Source of the DNA: Acidobacteriota bacterium
Lineage (GTDB): Bacteria; Acidobacteriota; Terriglobia; Bryobacterales; Bryobacteraceae
Assembly (NCBI GenBank): GCA_016871135.1
Contig: VFZQ01000448.1
Location: forward strand, 1 to 5,145
Direction: 5' to 3'
DNA length: 5,145 nucleotides
Part shown: positions 1-5,145 of the stretch, piece by piece
How the letters are laid out: each line of letters begins with the position of its first letter
Numbering within the stretch: the stretch's first letter is position 1
Made by a program: the position numbers and the translations under genes
The notes under the pieces: generated by a model
Database searches by the model: none
What the model was told of the DNA's origin: nothing
What the model saw: the letters and a program-made list of their open reading frames with translations, nothing else

Positions 1-1154
1 GCGACGCGCCATGGCTTGATGGCGTTGTAGTGATAGCCGCTGAAGTGGCCTCGCACTTCGATGATCTCTTCATGGGTGGGCTGCAAGTAGCCCGTCTCGT
101 CGGTACAGCGCGACTGCAAAACGGCCAGCGTTCCATCCCATTCCCATGGCATGCGGAAACGCGCGACGGCGAGCGGCAACACGGGCTCCTGCAGCGCGGC
201 ATCGGCCCAAGTCTTTCCGCCATCGGTCGATACTTCGACGCACGTGATACGGCCGCGGCCGGTCCATGCAAGACCGGTTATTTCGTGAAAGCCCGGCGTG
301 ATCGTATGCCCGCCGGAGGGCCGCGTGATGACCGATCGCGCCTCCATCACAAAGGTGAAGATCTGCGCCTTGCCGTCCTTGCCGAGTTCGGTATAGTAAC
401 CGGTTTCCTTGGCCGACATGGCTGGATCGGTTGCGAACTCTAGGCGGTGCAGCCACTTCACATTCGCGTTACCTTCCCAGCCGGGAAGCAGTAAACGCAG
501 CGGGTAGCCTTGTTCGGGGCGGAGCGCTTCGCCGTTCTGGCCGTATACCAGCAGCGCATCGTCGAGTACCTTTTCGATCGGAATGCTGCGGGCCATGCGT
601 CCGGCGTCGGCGCCCTCGGCGATCATCCATTTCGCTTCCGGCTTCACGCCGAGATCGCGCAGCACGGTCTTCAGCGGGACGCCGGTCCATTCGGTACAAC
701 TCAACAGGCCGTGGCTGCGCTGTACATCGGGCTGCGTGTTGCCGCTCTGGTCGCCGATGCTGTTGCCGCCGCATTCCAGGAAGTAGATGCGCGAAAACGA
801 CGGGAAGGCTTTGATATCGGCCATGGTGAAGACCGAGGGTTTGTCGAGCAGGCCGTGGATCAACAGTTCGTGTTTGGCGGGATCGATGGCAGGAACACCG
901 GAGTGGTGGCGCTCGAAGTGCAGCGCCGAGGGCGTGATCGTGCCGAAGAGATCGGCGTGCGGCGTCCGGCTCGATCCGGTGCCAGGGCTCTTGGTCAATT
1001 CGCGAATGACGCGCACGGTCGTCTCATGCGCCGATCGATCGCCATAGGCCCGCATGTGCGCGCCGGATTCGGAGTTCTGAGAGGGGGCCTTGCAAGAGCT
1101 GCCCGTCAGCACGCCCGCGCCGAGTGCGAGGAACCGCCGCCGTTCCCGCTTCAT
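1..1154 (-). CDS. soxC: SoxC-like sulfite/sulfane dehydrogenase, molybdopterin subunit (3' end cut by window edge)
   Basis: This is a molybdenum enzyme of the sulfite oxidase family. SoxC, with the cytochrome SoxD, oxidises sulfane sulfur or sulfite in the periplasm. The frame is open from the ATG at 1154 to the left edge (384 codons). The last visible residues, YHYNAIKPWRV, resemble the usual SoxC end, so probably only about ten codons are missing. Residues 1-20 form a twin-arginine signal (RRRFLALG), as expected for a cofactor-loaded exported enzyme. The molybdopterin domain spans about 85-240, with the molybdenum-ligand cysteine C128 in ECGGNS and the motif PGWEGNANVKWL at 224-235. The dimerisation domain follows from about 260 (ITGLAWTGRGRI, VEVSTDGGKTW, DETGYLQPT). 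These motifs fit SoxC better than YedY/MsrP or nitrate reductase. A good GGAGG lies 9 nt upstream, and the start overlaps the nitrilase stop. Whether soxD follows lies outside the window. The family is secure; the substrate is inferred. Confidence 0.86.
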   Translation of the reverse strand, partial: MKRERRRFLALGAGVLTGSSCKAPSQNSESGAHMRAYGDRSAHETTVRVIRELTKSPGTGSSRTPHADLFGTITPSALHFERHHSGVPAIDPAKHELLIHGLLDKPSVFTMADIKAFPSFSRIYFLECGGNSIGDQSGNTQPDVQRSHGLLSCTEWTGVPLKTVLRDLGVKPEAKWMIAEGADAGRMARSIPIEKVLDDALLVYGQNGEALRPEQGYPLRLLLPGWEGNANVKWLHRLEFATDPAMSAKETGYYTELGKDGKAQIFTFVMEARSVITRPSGGHTITPGFHEITGLAWTGRGRITCVEVSTDGGKTWADAALQEPVLPLAVARFRMPWEWDGTLAVLQSRCTDETGYLQPTHEEIIEVRGHFSGYHYNAIKPWRV

Positions 1155-2029
1155 TGATCGATTCCTCCCCCGCTTTCAACGGACTGCCTGGCCTTGTCGA
1201 TACGAAGTTGGAAGAGATCCGGGCGCGCATAGTGGCCGGCGACATCGAGATCGAACTTGCCTTCGAGCGTCTGGCCGGGATCGATATCGGCGATGAGCAG
1301 ACCTTCCTGGCCGCGTAGCGGTCCCGCGATTACTTCGCCCATCGGATTCACGATGACACTGCCGCCGTTGATCGCGCCCCATTCGCCGGCTTCGGTGTAC
1401 TGCACGGCCGAGAGCACGAAGCACCGGCCTTCGACGGCGATGTGGCGCATCGACGGCTGCCAAGTTTCGCGTTCGTCGACCGTCGGCGCGCAATAGAGCA
1501 CGACGTTTTGCGAGTAGATCGACAGGCGCAGTTGCGGCATGTAGTTTTCCCAGCAGATCGCCGCGGCCATGTTGCCCCAGGGGGTGGGTATGGCCTTCAG
1601 CGTCGAGCCGTCGCCGAAGCCCCAGATCAGGCGCTCCATCGCGGTCGGCATCACTTTGCGGTGTTTGCCTTGCAGAGTGCCGTCGGGCGCGTGGTAGGTA
1701 GCGGTGCAGTAGAGCGTGCCACCGTCGCGCTCGATGACGCCACCGGTCATCCAGAGTTTCGCTTCGCGGGCGATGGCGCCGATCTCGTCGAACGATGTGA
1801 GCGCGCCTTCGGCATAGCGGCGGAAATGCGCGCGGCCTTCGGCGGTTCGCGAGCCGACGCGCGCGCCGAAGTCGAGGCCTTTGGGATACCCGCCGATCAG
1901 CGCTTCGGGAAAGACAAGGAGTTCGACACCTTGCGCGGCGGCGTCGAGCGCGTAGCGGCGCAACTTGTCGAGCGTAGCGGGGGTGTCCCAGGGAATACTT
2001 CCGGCTTGCAGCACGGCGGCGCGCAACAT
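1151..2029 (-). CDS. Nitrilase (carbon-nitrogen hydrolase, plant NIT1/NIT4-like branch)
   Basis: Nitrilases hydrolyse nitriles to a carboxylate plus ammonia through a Glu-Lys-Cys triad. All three residues are visible in this 292-residue cytoplasmic protein: E42 (FPEALIGGYPKG), K125 (GKHRKVMPT) and C159 (AAICWENYMP). The flanking signatures ERLIWGFGDGS (132-142), MRHIAVEGRCFVLSA (194-208), NGGSVIVNP (221-229) and GHYARPDLFQL (265-275) are those of true nitrilases of the plant NIT1/NIT4 type, not amidases or carbamoylases. Relative to plant enzymes it lacks a stretch of roughly 25-30 residues after CFVLSA. The ATG at 2029 was chosen because MLRAAVLQAG matches the usual first beta strand; the frame stays open further upstream but there only antisense to the divergent gene. 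No Shine-Dalgarno sequence precedes it. Its stop overlaps the soxC start as ATGA, implying co-translation. Substrate is unknown; beta-cyanoalanine or an aliphatic/aryl nitrile are possibilities known from relatives. Confidence 0.9.
   Translation of the reverse strand: MLRAAVLQAGSIPWDTPATLDKLRRYALDAAAQGVELLVFPEALIGGYPKGLDFGARVGSRTAEGRAHFRRYAEGALTSFDEIGAIAREAKLWMTGGVIERDGGTLYCTATYHAPDGTLQGKHRKVMPTAMERLIWGFGDGSTLKAIPTPWGNMAAAICWENYMPQLRLSIYSQNVVLYCAPTVDERETWQPSMRHIAVEGRCFVLSAVQYTEAGEWGAINGGSVIVNPMGEVIAGPLRGQEGLLIADIDPGQTLEGKFDLDVAGHYARPDLFQLRIDKARQSVESGGGIDQ
1164..1168 (-). promoter_or_regulatory. Shine-Dalgarno site of soxC
   Basis: On the minus strand GGAGG, within a run GGGGGAGGAAT, ends 9 nt before the soxC ATG at 1154. 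It lies inside the last codons of the upstream nitrilase. It fixes the soxC start and is the only strong Shine-Dalgarno sequence placed before any gene start in this window. Confidence 0.8.
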
Positions 2030-2034
2030 CTCGT

Positions 2035-2040
2035 TAGAAT
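2035..2040 (+). promoter_or_regulatory. Candidate -10 element of the pseudouridine synthase gene
   Basis: TAGAAT on the plus strand ends 7 nt before the TTG start at 2048, the distance expected between a -10 hexamer and a transcription start, so the mRNA could begin at the start codon. No -35 is visible at normal spacing; a TTGCAG at 2006-2011 is about 23 bp away, too far. It overlaps the opposing TATTCT. Confidence 0.42.
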
Positions 2041-2041
2041 A
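2036..2041 (-). promoter_or_regulatory. Candidate -10 element of the nitrilase-soxC unit
   Basis: TATTCT on the minus strand ends 6 nt before the nitrilase ATG, so transcription would begin at or next to the A of the start codon (leaderless mRNA). I see no convincing -35 hexamer at 16-18 bp. The element shares five of its six base pairs with the opposing -10 of the pseudouridine synthase gene. Confidence 0.42.
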
Positions 2042-2047
2042 GCTAGT

Positions 2048-2773
2048 TTGGAACAAAAAAAGCGTCCGCTCAAGACTTTGGAGCGTGTGATTTCGAAAGC
2101 GGGCATCGGCTCGCGCACGGAAGCGCGGAGTTGGATTCATGAGCGCCGCGTGAAGGTCAACGGCAAAGTGATCGAGAATCCGGATCACTGGGTCGATATG
2201 AAACGCGACCACGTGTGGCTGGACGATAAGCCGTTGGAACAGCGTGACCGGTTGTATTTGCTGCTCTACAAGCCGACAGGATATTTGACGACGTACAAAG
2301 ACCCCGAGGGCCGGCCAACGGTGTACGACTTGATCGAGGACTTCGATACTTTTCTGTCACCGGTGGGACGCTTGGATCTGGATACGTCGGGGCTGTTGAT
2401 CATGACCAACGACACCCAGTTCGCCGAGCGCGTGACGAATCCGGATTCGCATGTGCCGAAGACCTACCTGGTGAAGGCGTCGGCGCTATTGACGGACGAT
2501 CAGTTGGAGCAGTTGCGGCGCGGGATCGAACTCTCCGACGGAATGACGCGCGCGGCGATTGTGAAGCGGCTGCGCAATTCCGGCAAACACACGCATTTCG
2601 AAATCACGATCAGCGAGGGCAAGAACCGGCAGGTCCGGCGGATGGTGGAAGCGCTGGGCGCGCATGTGATGAAGCTCGTGCGCGTGAGAATTGGGGCGAT
2701 TGCGATTGGCGAGTTGCCGATTGGGGAGTGGCGGCTGCTGACGCGGGCGGAGATTACGTCGCTGCGGCGATAG
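2048..2773 (+). CDS. rluB: RsuA/RluB-family 23S rRNA pseudouridine synthase
   Basis: This 241-residue cytoplasmic enzyme isomerises a uridine in rRNA to pseudouridine. An N-terminal S4 RNA-binding domain occupies about residues 8-55 (ISKAGIGSRTEA, RRVKVNGKV). The catalytic domain follows, with YKPTGYLTTYKDPEGRPTV (74-92), the motif VGRLDLDTSGLL with catalytic D110 (106-117), KTYLVK (138-143) and EGKNRQVRRMVEALGAHVMKL (190-210). The degenerate KPxGYxTTxxDPEGRPTVxDL pattern and LRRGIELSDG favour RluB (modifies the 23S rRNA peptidyl-transferase region) over RsuA or RluE/F. The frame has no ATG near the S4 domain. I chose TTG at 2048 because it clears the nitrilase start and sits 7 nt after a TAGAAT hexamer; TTG at 2078 is the alternative and would trim ten residues. 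The longer open frame back to 1442 is antisense to the nitrilase and is not protein-like. Confidence 0.88.
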   Translation: MEQKKRPLKTLERVISKAGIGSRTEARSWIHERRVKVNGKVIENPDHWVDMKRDHVWLDDKPLEQRDRLYLLLYKPTGYLTTYKDPEGRPTVYDLIEDFDTFLSPVGRLDLDTSGLLIMTNDTQFAERVTNPDSHVPKTYLVKASALLTDDQLEQLRRGIELSDGMTRAAIVKRLRNSGKHTHFEITISEGKNRQVRRMVEALGAHVMKLVRVRIGAIAIGELPIGEWRLLTRAEITSLRR

Positions 2774-2790
2774 CGCGAAAGTTCGATCAC

Positions 2791-2812
2791 CATTGGCGCC
2801 GCAAAGCCAGTG
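2791..2812. terminator. Weak hairpin between convergent genes
   Basis: CATTGGC at 2791-2797 can pair with GCCAGTG at 2806-2812 (7 bp with one G-T wobble, loop of 8), within the 40 bp between the stop of the pseudouridine synthase and the stop of the convergent unknown gene. Only TTTA follows, so it lacks the T-run of a classic intrinsic terminator. On the minus strand one pair becomes an A-C mismatch. It is only a candidate. Confidence 0.25.
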
Positions 2813-2813
2813 T

Positions 2814-3959
2814 TTAGAGTTGCTTCGTCGTGGCAGCGACCTGGCGGCGCATGGTTTCGACGCGCTTGACGTACGCCGACTCAAACGAACGCCGCGGAAT
2901 GGCGATCCGCTGGCGCATGTCAGGCTCTTTCAGAAGTTTCTGCGCGGCGTTCGGCATGGCGTCGACGCATTGATCGAAGACACGTTGCGATGCTTCCTTG
3001 AAGCCGGCGATGGCGCGATAGTAGCCGTGCTGATTCGGCACTTTCTTACAACCGCGGACGAGCGCTTCGAGCGTCTCGGCCTTTTCGGCGACGTTGAGTT
3101 CTTGCGATTGGGCGAGTGTTGCGCCGTAGTCGTCGAAGAAGGGCCCGAGCGGGAGCATCAACGCGGGCGAGCGGCGGAGCGGTTTGATCGCGCGCAACGG
3201 ATAGTGACGATGCCCTTCGCTGGCTAGCAACTCTTTGTACAGGGCCGACGGCCACTTGAAGACACCGTCGTAGCCGTCGGCGTTCTCTTGCGCAAGGCGT
3301 TCGAACTGGCGCGCCGAATTCGACGCGCGCGCGGCGCCGCTCCAGAAGCTGATGCCTTGATTGAGATCGCCCAGGTTGTGCGTGATACTCATCGCAAGGC
3401 GCATGGTGTCAAGTTCGCGGCCGGGCTGTGCGCAAACGTCGAAGAACGCGCGCGATTCGCGCAGCAGTTCGGCGTGGACGGCGTCGTGCACTGCGGCAGC
3501 GTCTTCCTCGTGGCCTAGGGATAGAAACCGGCCGAGCGCACCAGCGGCAACGCTGAGCCATTCGCCATCGTGACCACTGACTATGCCGTGTTCACTACAT
3601 TGAACGGTGCGGAGAGAGAAGCCGTCGAGCGTCCACGTGTGCATTTCCATCGCGACTTGGGCCATGGCGCGCAACGTTGGCAGGTCCTTGGTGTCGCGCC
3701 AAAGGAGGCCGCGGATTTTCGAATCGACATCGGTGGGAACGTAGGTCGCTACGGTTGTGTGGTGCGCGGCGAGGCAGAGGCGGAAATACGAAAGGACGGA
3801 ATCGTCGCCGGTGTGCGCGTCGATGTCTTCGGCGATGATGCGGAGAAAGGGCGTGTCGGGCACGCGTTCACGCAGGTACGGAACGGTGTTCCAGATCAGA
3901 TCCTTCAAGCCCGAAGGCGAGATGTAGTTGGCCCAGATGGGCGCGGGCGTCGCTTCCAA
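2814..3959 (-). CDS. Conserved-looking protein of unknown function
   Basis: I do not recognise this family. With TTG at 3959 as start the product has 381 residues; there is no signal peptide or hydrophobic membrane segment, and most of it looks alpha-helical and soluble. Notable features are a pair of histidines (H66-H67), MEMHTWTLDGFSL (104-116), a Cys/His/acid-rich block CSEHGIVSGHDGEW (121-134, with C121, H124, H130, D131, E133), and SITHNLGDLNQGISFW (191-206). The last 60 residues are basic and helical, ending KTKQL-like (TTKQL). Such clustered His, Asp, Glu and Cys residues could bind a metal, but no known metal motif is clear. The frame is open to 4067, but that part is antisense to the signal peptide of the divergent gene. 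The first in-frame ATG past the chosen start is residue 99, so a TTG (or TTG at 3908) is needed. Protein-like codon use makes the gene itself likely; the start is uncertain. Confidence 0.72.
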   Translation of the reverse strand: MEATPAPIWANYISPSGLKDLIWNTVPYLRERVPDTPFLRIIAEDIDAHTGDDSVLSYFRLCLAAHHTTVATYVPTDVDSKIRGLLWRDTKDLPTLRAMAQVAMEMHTWTLDGFSLRTVQCSEHGIVSGHDGEWLSVAAGALGRFLSLGHEEDAAAVHDAVHAELLRESRAFFDVCAQPGRELDTMRLAMSITHNLGDLNQGISFWSGAARASNSARQFERLAQENADGYDGVFKWPSALYKELLASEGHRHYPLRAIKPLRRSPALMLPLGPFFDDYGATLAQSQELNVAEKAETLEALVRGCKKVPNQHGYYRAIAGFKEASQRVFDQCVDAMPNAAQKLLKEPDMRQRIAIPRRSFESAYVKRVETMRRQVAATTKQL

Positions 3960-3970
3960 TTTCCCAGGGT

Positions 3971-3976
3971 AGTATA
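3971..3976 (-). promoter_or_regulatory. Candidate -10 element of the unknown gene
   Basis: TATACT on the minus strand lies 11 nt before the proposed TTG start at 3959. A partial -35 match, TTGTCG (4/6 to TTGACA), lies at 4000-3995 on the minus strand with an 18 bp spacer. The hexamer is part of the perfect 8 bp palindrome AGTATACT, so the same bases also read as a -10 on the plus strand. Confidence 0.45.
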
Positions 3977-3978
3977 CT
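3973..3978 (+). promoter_or_regulatory. Candidate -10 element of the tandem hydrolase gene
   Basis: TATACT on the plus strand ends 9 nt before the ATG at 3988, leaving room for a leader of at most a few nucleotides. No -35 match is visible at 16-18 bp, and no Shine-Dalgarno sequence lies between it and the ATG (CGGCACGAA). Confidence 0.45.
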
Positions 3979-3987
3979 CGGCACGAA

Positions 3988-5145
3988 ATGCTTTCGACAA
4001 AATTGCTCGCGCTGGTTTGCGCGGCGCTGCCGCTGGCAGCCATAACCAGGCAAGAAGTAGTTTTCAAGACGACGCCGCAGGGTGAGTTGAAGATGACGAT
4101 CTTTTACCCGCTCAACTGGAAGGCCGCCGACAAGCGGCCCGCCGCCGTGTTCTTTTTCGGCGGCGGATTTACGGGCGGTTCGCCGGCGCAGTTTTATTCG
4201 AAAGCGGCGTATTTGGCGTCGCGCGGCATGGTGGCGGCGAGCGCGGAGTATCGTGTGAAGACGCGGCACAACACGACGCCGCGCGAGAGCTTTGAGGACT
4301 GCCGGTCGGCCGTGCGATGGTTGCGCAAAAACGCGGCGGCGCAGGGAGTCGATGCCGATCGCATCGCGGCAGGAGGCGGATCGGCGGGCGGCACGTGCGC
4401 GATGTCGATCTTCGCCGAAGAGCCGTGGGATGCGGCTTCCGAGGACATGGCGGTGTCGGCGAAGCCGAACGTGCTGCTGCTTTATAACCCAGCGGTCGAC
4501 ATCTCGTCGATCGGCGGCGCGCCGGCGAACTGGTCGCCGAAGAATCAACTGCGCGCGGGACTGCCGCCGATGGTGATGTTCTTTGGCACCGACGACAAAC
4601 ACTATCTCACCGCGAAGGAGTACTTCGCGCGGGCGCGGGCGATGAAAAATCCGGTCGAGCTGTATTTCGGCAAAGACCAGAAGCATGGATTCTTCAACGA
4701 CAAACCGGGCGGCGACTACTCGTGGCACGCGTCAACACTCTATATGACTGACAGCTTTCTCGCGAAGCACGGGTATACACAAGGCCGGCCGACGATCGCG
4801 CAACCTCCTGGCAGCAAGGCCGTACTTCTTAGCGAGGCCGCGCGCGTGCCAGTATCGACGGAGCCGCGGCCCGTGCCCGCTGGAGTTCGCGCGGAACGAA
4901 ACATTGTTTATGCTAAAGTCGGCGAGCGCGAGTTAAAGCTCGATCTCTACTTGCCGCAGACGGCGCCGGCCTCGCCGATGCCGCTGGTTGTTTGGATTCA
5001 CGGTGGCGCATGGCGCGCTGGCACGAAGGATCAAGCACCGGTCCTTCCGCTTGTTCGCGAAGGCTACGCGACAGCGAGCATCGGATACCGCTACACGCAA
5101 GAGTCGCCGTTCCCGGCGAATGTGGAAGACTGCAAAGCCGCAATC
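3988..5145 (+). CDS. Exported protein with two tandem alpha/beta-hydrolase (esterase-like) domains, 3' end cut by window edge
   Basis: The visible 386 residues begin with a signal peptide (MLSTKLLALVCAALPLAA, cleavage near 18), so the protein is exported. Domain 1 (about 24-262) is an alpha/beta hydrolase of the acetyl-esterase/carboxylesterase type: oxyanion-loop FFFGGGF (55-61), nucleophile S132 in GGGSAGG, acid D202 or D203 in FFGTDDKHY, and histidine H233 in KHGFF. The histidine usual in HGGG is replaced by phenylalanine. After a Pro-rich linker (about 265-300), domain 2 starts with RNIVYAKVGERELKLDLYLP and a standard HGG loop (WIHGGAW, 336-342). It resembles the BD-FAE/carbohydrate-esterase type and is cut off before its nucleophile. 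Such enzymes cleave acyl or feruloyl esters, often on plant polysaccharide, but the substrate here is unknown. The ATG at 3988 is set by the signal peptide. The gene diverges from the unknown gene. Confidence 0.85.
   Translation, partial: MLSTKLLALVCAALPLAAITRQEVVFKTTPQGELKMTIFYPLNWKAADKRPAAVFFFGGGFTGGSPAQFYSKAAYLASRGMVAASAEYRVKTRHNTTPRESFEDCRSAVRWLRKNAAAQGVDADRIAAGGGSAGGTCAMSIFAEEPWDAASEDMAVSAKPNVLLLYNPAVDISSIGGAPANWSPKNQLRAGLPPMVMFFGTDDKHYLTAKEYFARARAMKNPVELYFGKDQKHGFFNDKPGGDYSWHASTLYMTDSFLAKHGYTQGRPTIAQPPGSKAVLLSEAARVPVSTEPRPVPAGVRAERNIVYAKVGERELKLDLYLPQTAPASPMPLVVWIHGGAWRAGTKDQAPVLPLVREGYATASIGYRYTQESPFPANVEDCKAAI

Noticed and set aside
510..1157. Plus-strand open frame of about 215 codons
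   Set aside because: It is antisense to soxC, whose frame shows clear family motifs throughout; the plus-strand product has no recognisable motif and arises from GC-rich codon bias.
1442..2047. Upstream extension of the pseudouridine synthase frame to an ATG at 1442
   Set aside because: The extra 202 residues are antisense to the nitrilase catalytic core and have no fold-like pattern; the S4 domain begins just after the TTG at 2048.
2030..2212. Upstream extension of the nitrilase frame to an ATG at 2212
   Set aside because: The extra 61 residues are antisense to the S4 domain of the pseudouridine synthase, and nitrilases normally begin at the strand encoded from 2029.
2793..3227. Plus-strand open frame of 144 codons opposite the unknown gene
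   Set aside because: Shadow frame; the minus strand here gives a more protein-like composition and continues far beyond it.
3570..4085. Plus-strand open frame of 171 codons spanning the divergent gap
   Set aside because: It crosses the divergent intergenic region and overlaps both flanking genes in the wrong frames; its product shows no family motif.
3868..4728. Minus-strand open frame of 286 codons
   Set aside because: Antisense to the hydrolase domain 1 with its visible catalytic motifs; the translation is extremely arginine-rich and low in complexity.
1..5145. tRNA, rRNA, CRISPR, insertion sequence or long repeat
   Set aside because: Nearly every base is accounted for by coding sequence, and I saw no cloverleaf, spaced direct repeats, terminal inverted repeats or transposase motifs.

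Overview
This is a dense, GC-rich bacterial window with no stretch over 300 bases lacking a gene. It holds five protein genes, two of them cut by the window edges: a SoxC-type molybdenum sulfite/sulfane dehydrogenase, a nitrilase of the plant NIT1/NIT4-like branch, an RsuA/RluB-family rRNA pseudouridine synthase, an unrecognised soluble protein of about 381 residues, and a secreted protein with two alpha/beta-hydrolase (esterase-like) domains in tandem. I see no RNA genes, insertion sequences, CRISPR arrays or long repeats. The gene content, the GC-rich codons, and the exported esterase and Tat-exported molybdoenzyme suggest a free-living soil or sediment heterotroph. Acidobacteriota (Bryobacterales/Solibacter-like) is my best guess, but it rests on general resemblance only.

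Layout, left to right. Positions 1-1154 (minus) encode soxC, missing only its last few codons at the left edge. Positions 1151-2029 (minus) encode the nitrilase, whose stop codon overlaps the soxC start (ATGA), so the two form one leftward transcription unit with the nitrilase first. The pseudouridine synthase (2048-2773, plus) diverges from the nitrilase across only 18 bp. The unknown gene (2814 to about 3959, minus) converges on it across 40 bp. The tandem hydrolase (3988 to the right edge, plus) diverges from the unknown gene across about 28 bp.

The layout has a notable regulatory logic. The only gene inside an operon, soxC, has a strong Shine-Dalgarno sequence (GGAGG). The four genes that head their transcripts have none at a usable spacing; each has a TAnnnT-type -10 hexamer 6-11 nt before its start codon. 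In both divergent gaps the -10 hexamers of the two strands overlap almost completely. This fits leaderless or near-leaderless mRNAs fired from bidirectional promoters. It is inferred from sequence alone.

Functionally, the nitrilase-soxC pair is the most suggestive link: a nitrile- or cyanoalanine-hydrolysing enzyme translationally coupled to an exported sulfur-oxidising molybdoenzyme. The pseudouridine synthase is a housekeeping gene, and the tandem hydrolase is probably an exported esterase. I found no clear evidence of a wholly new system. The unknown protein and the atypical first hydrolase domain are the least explained parts.
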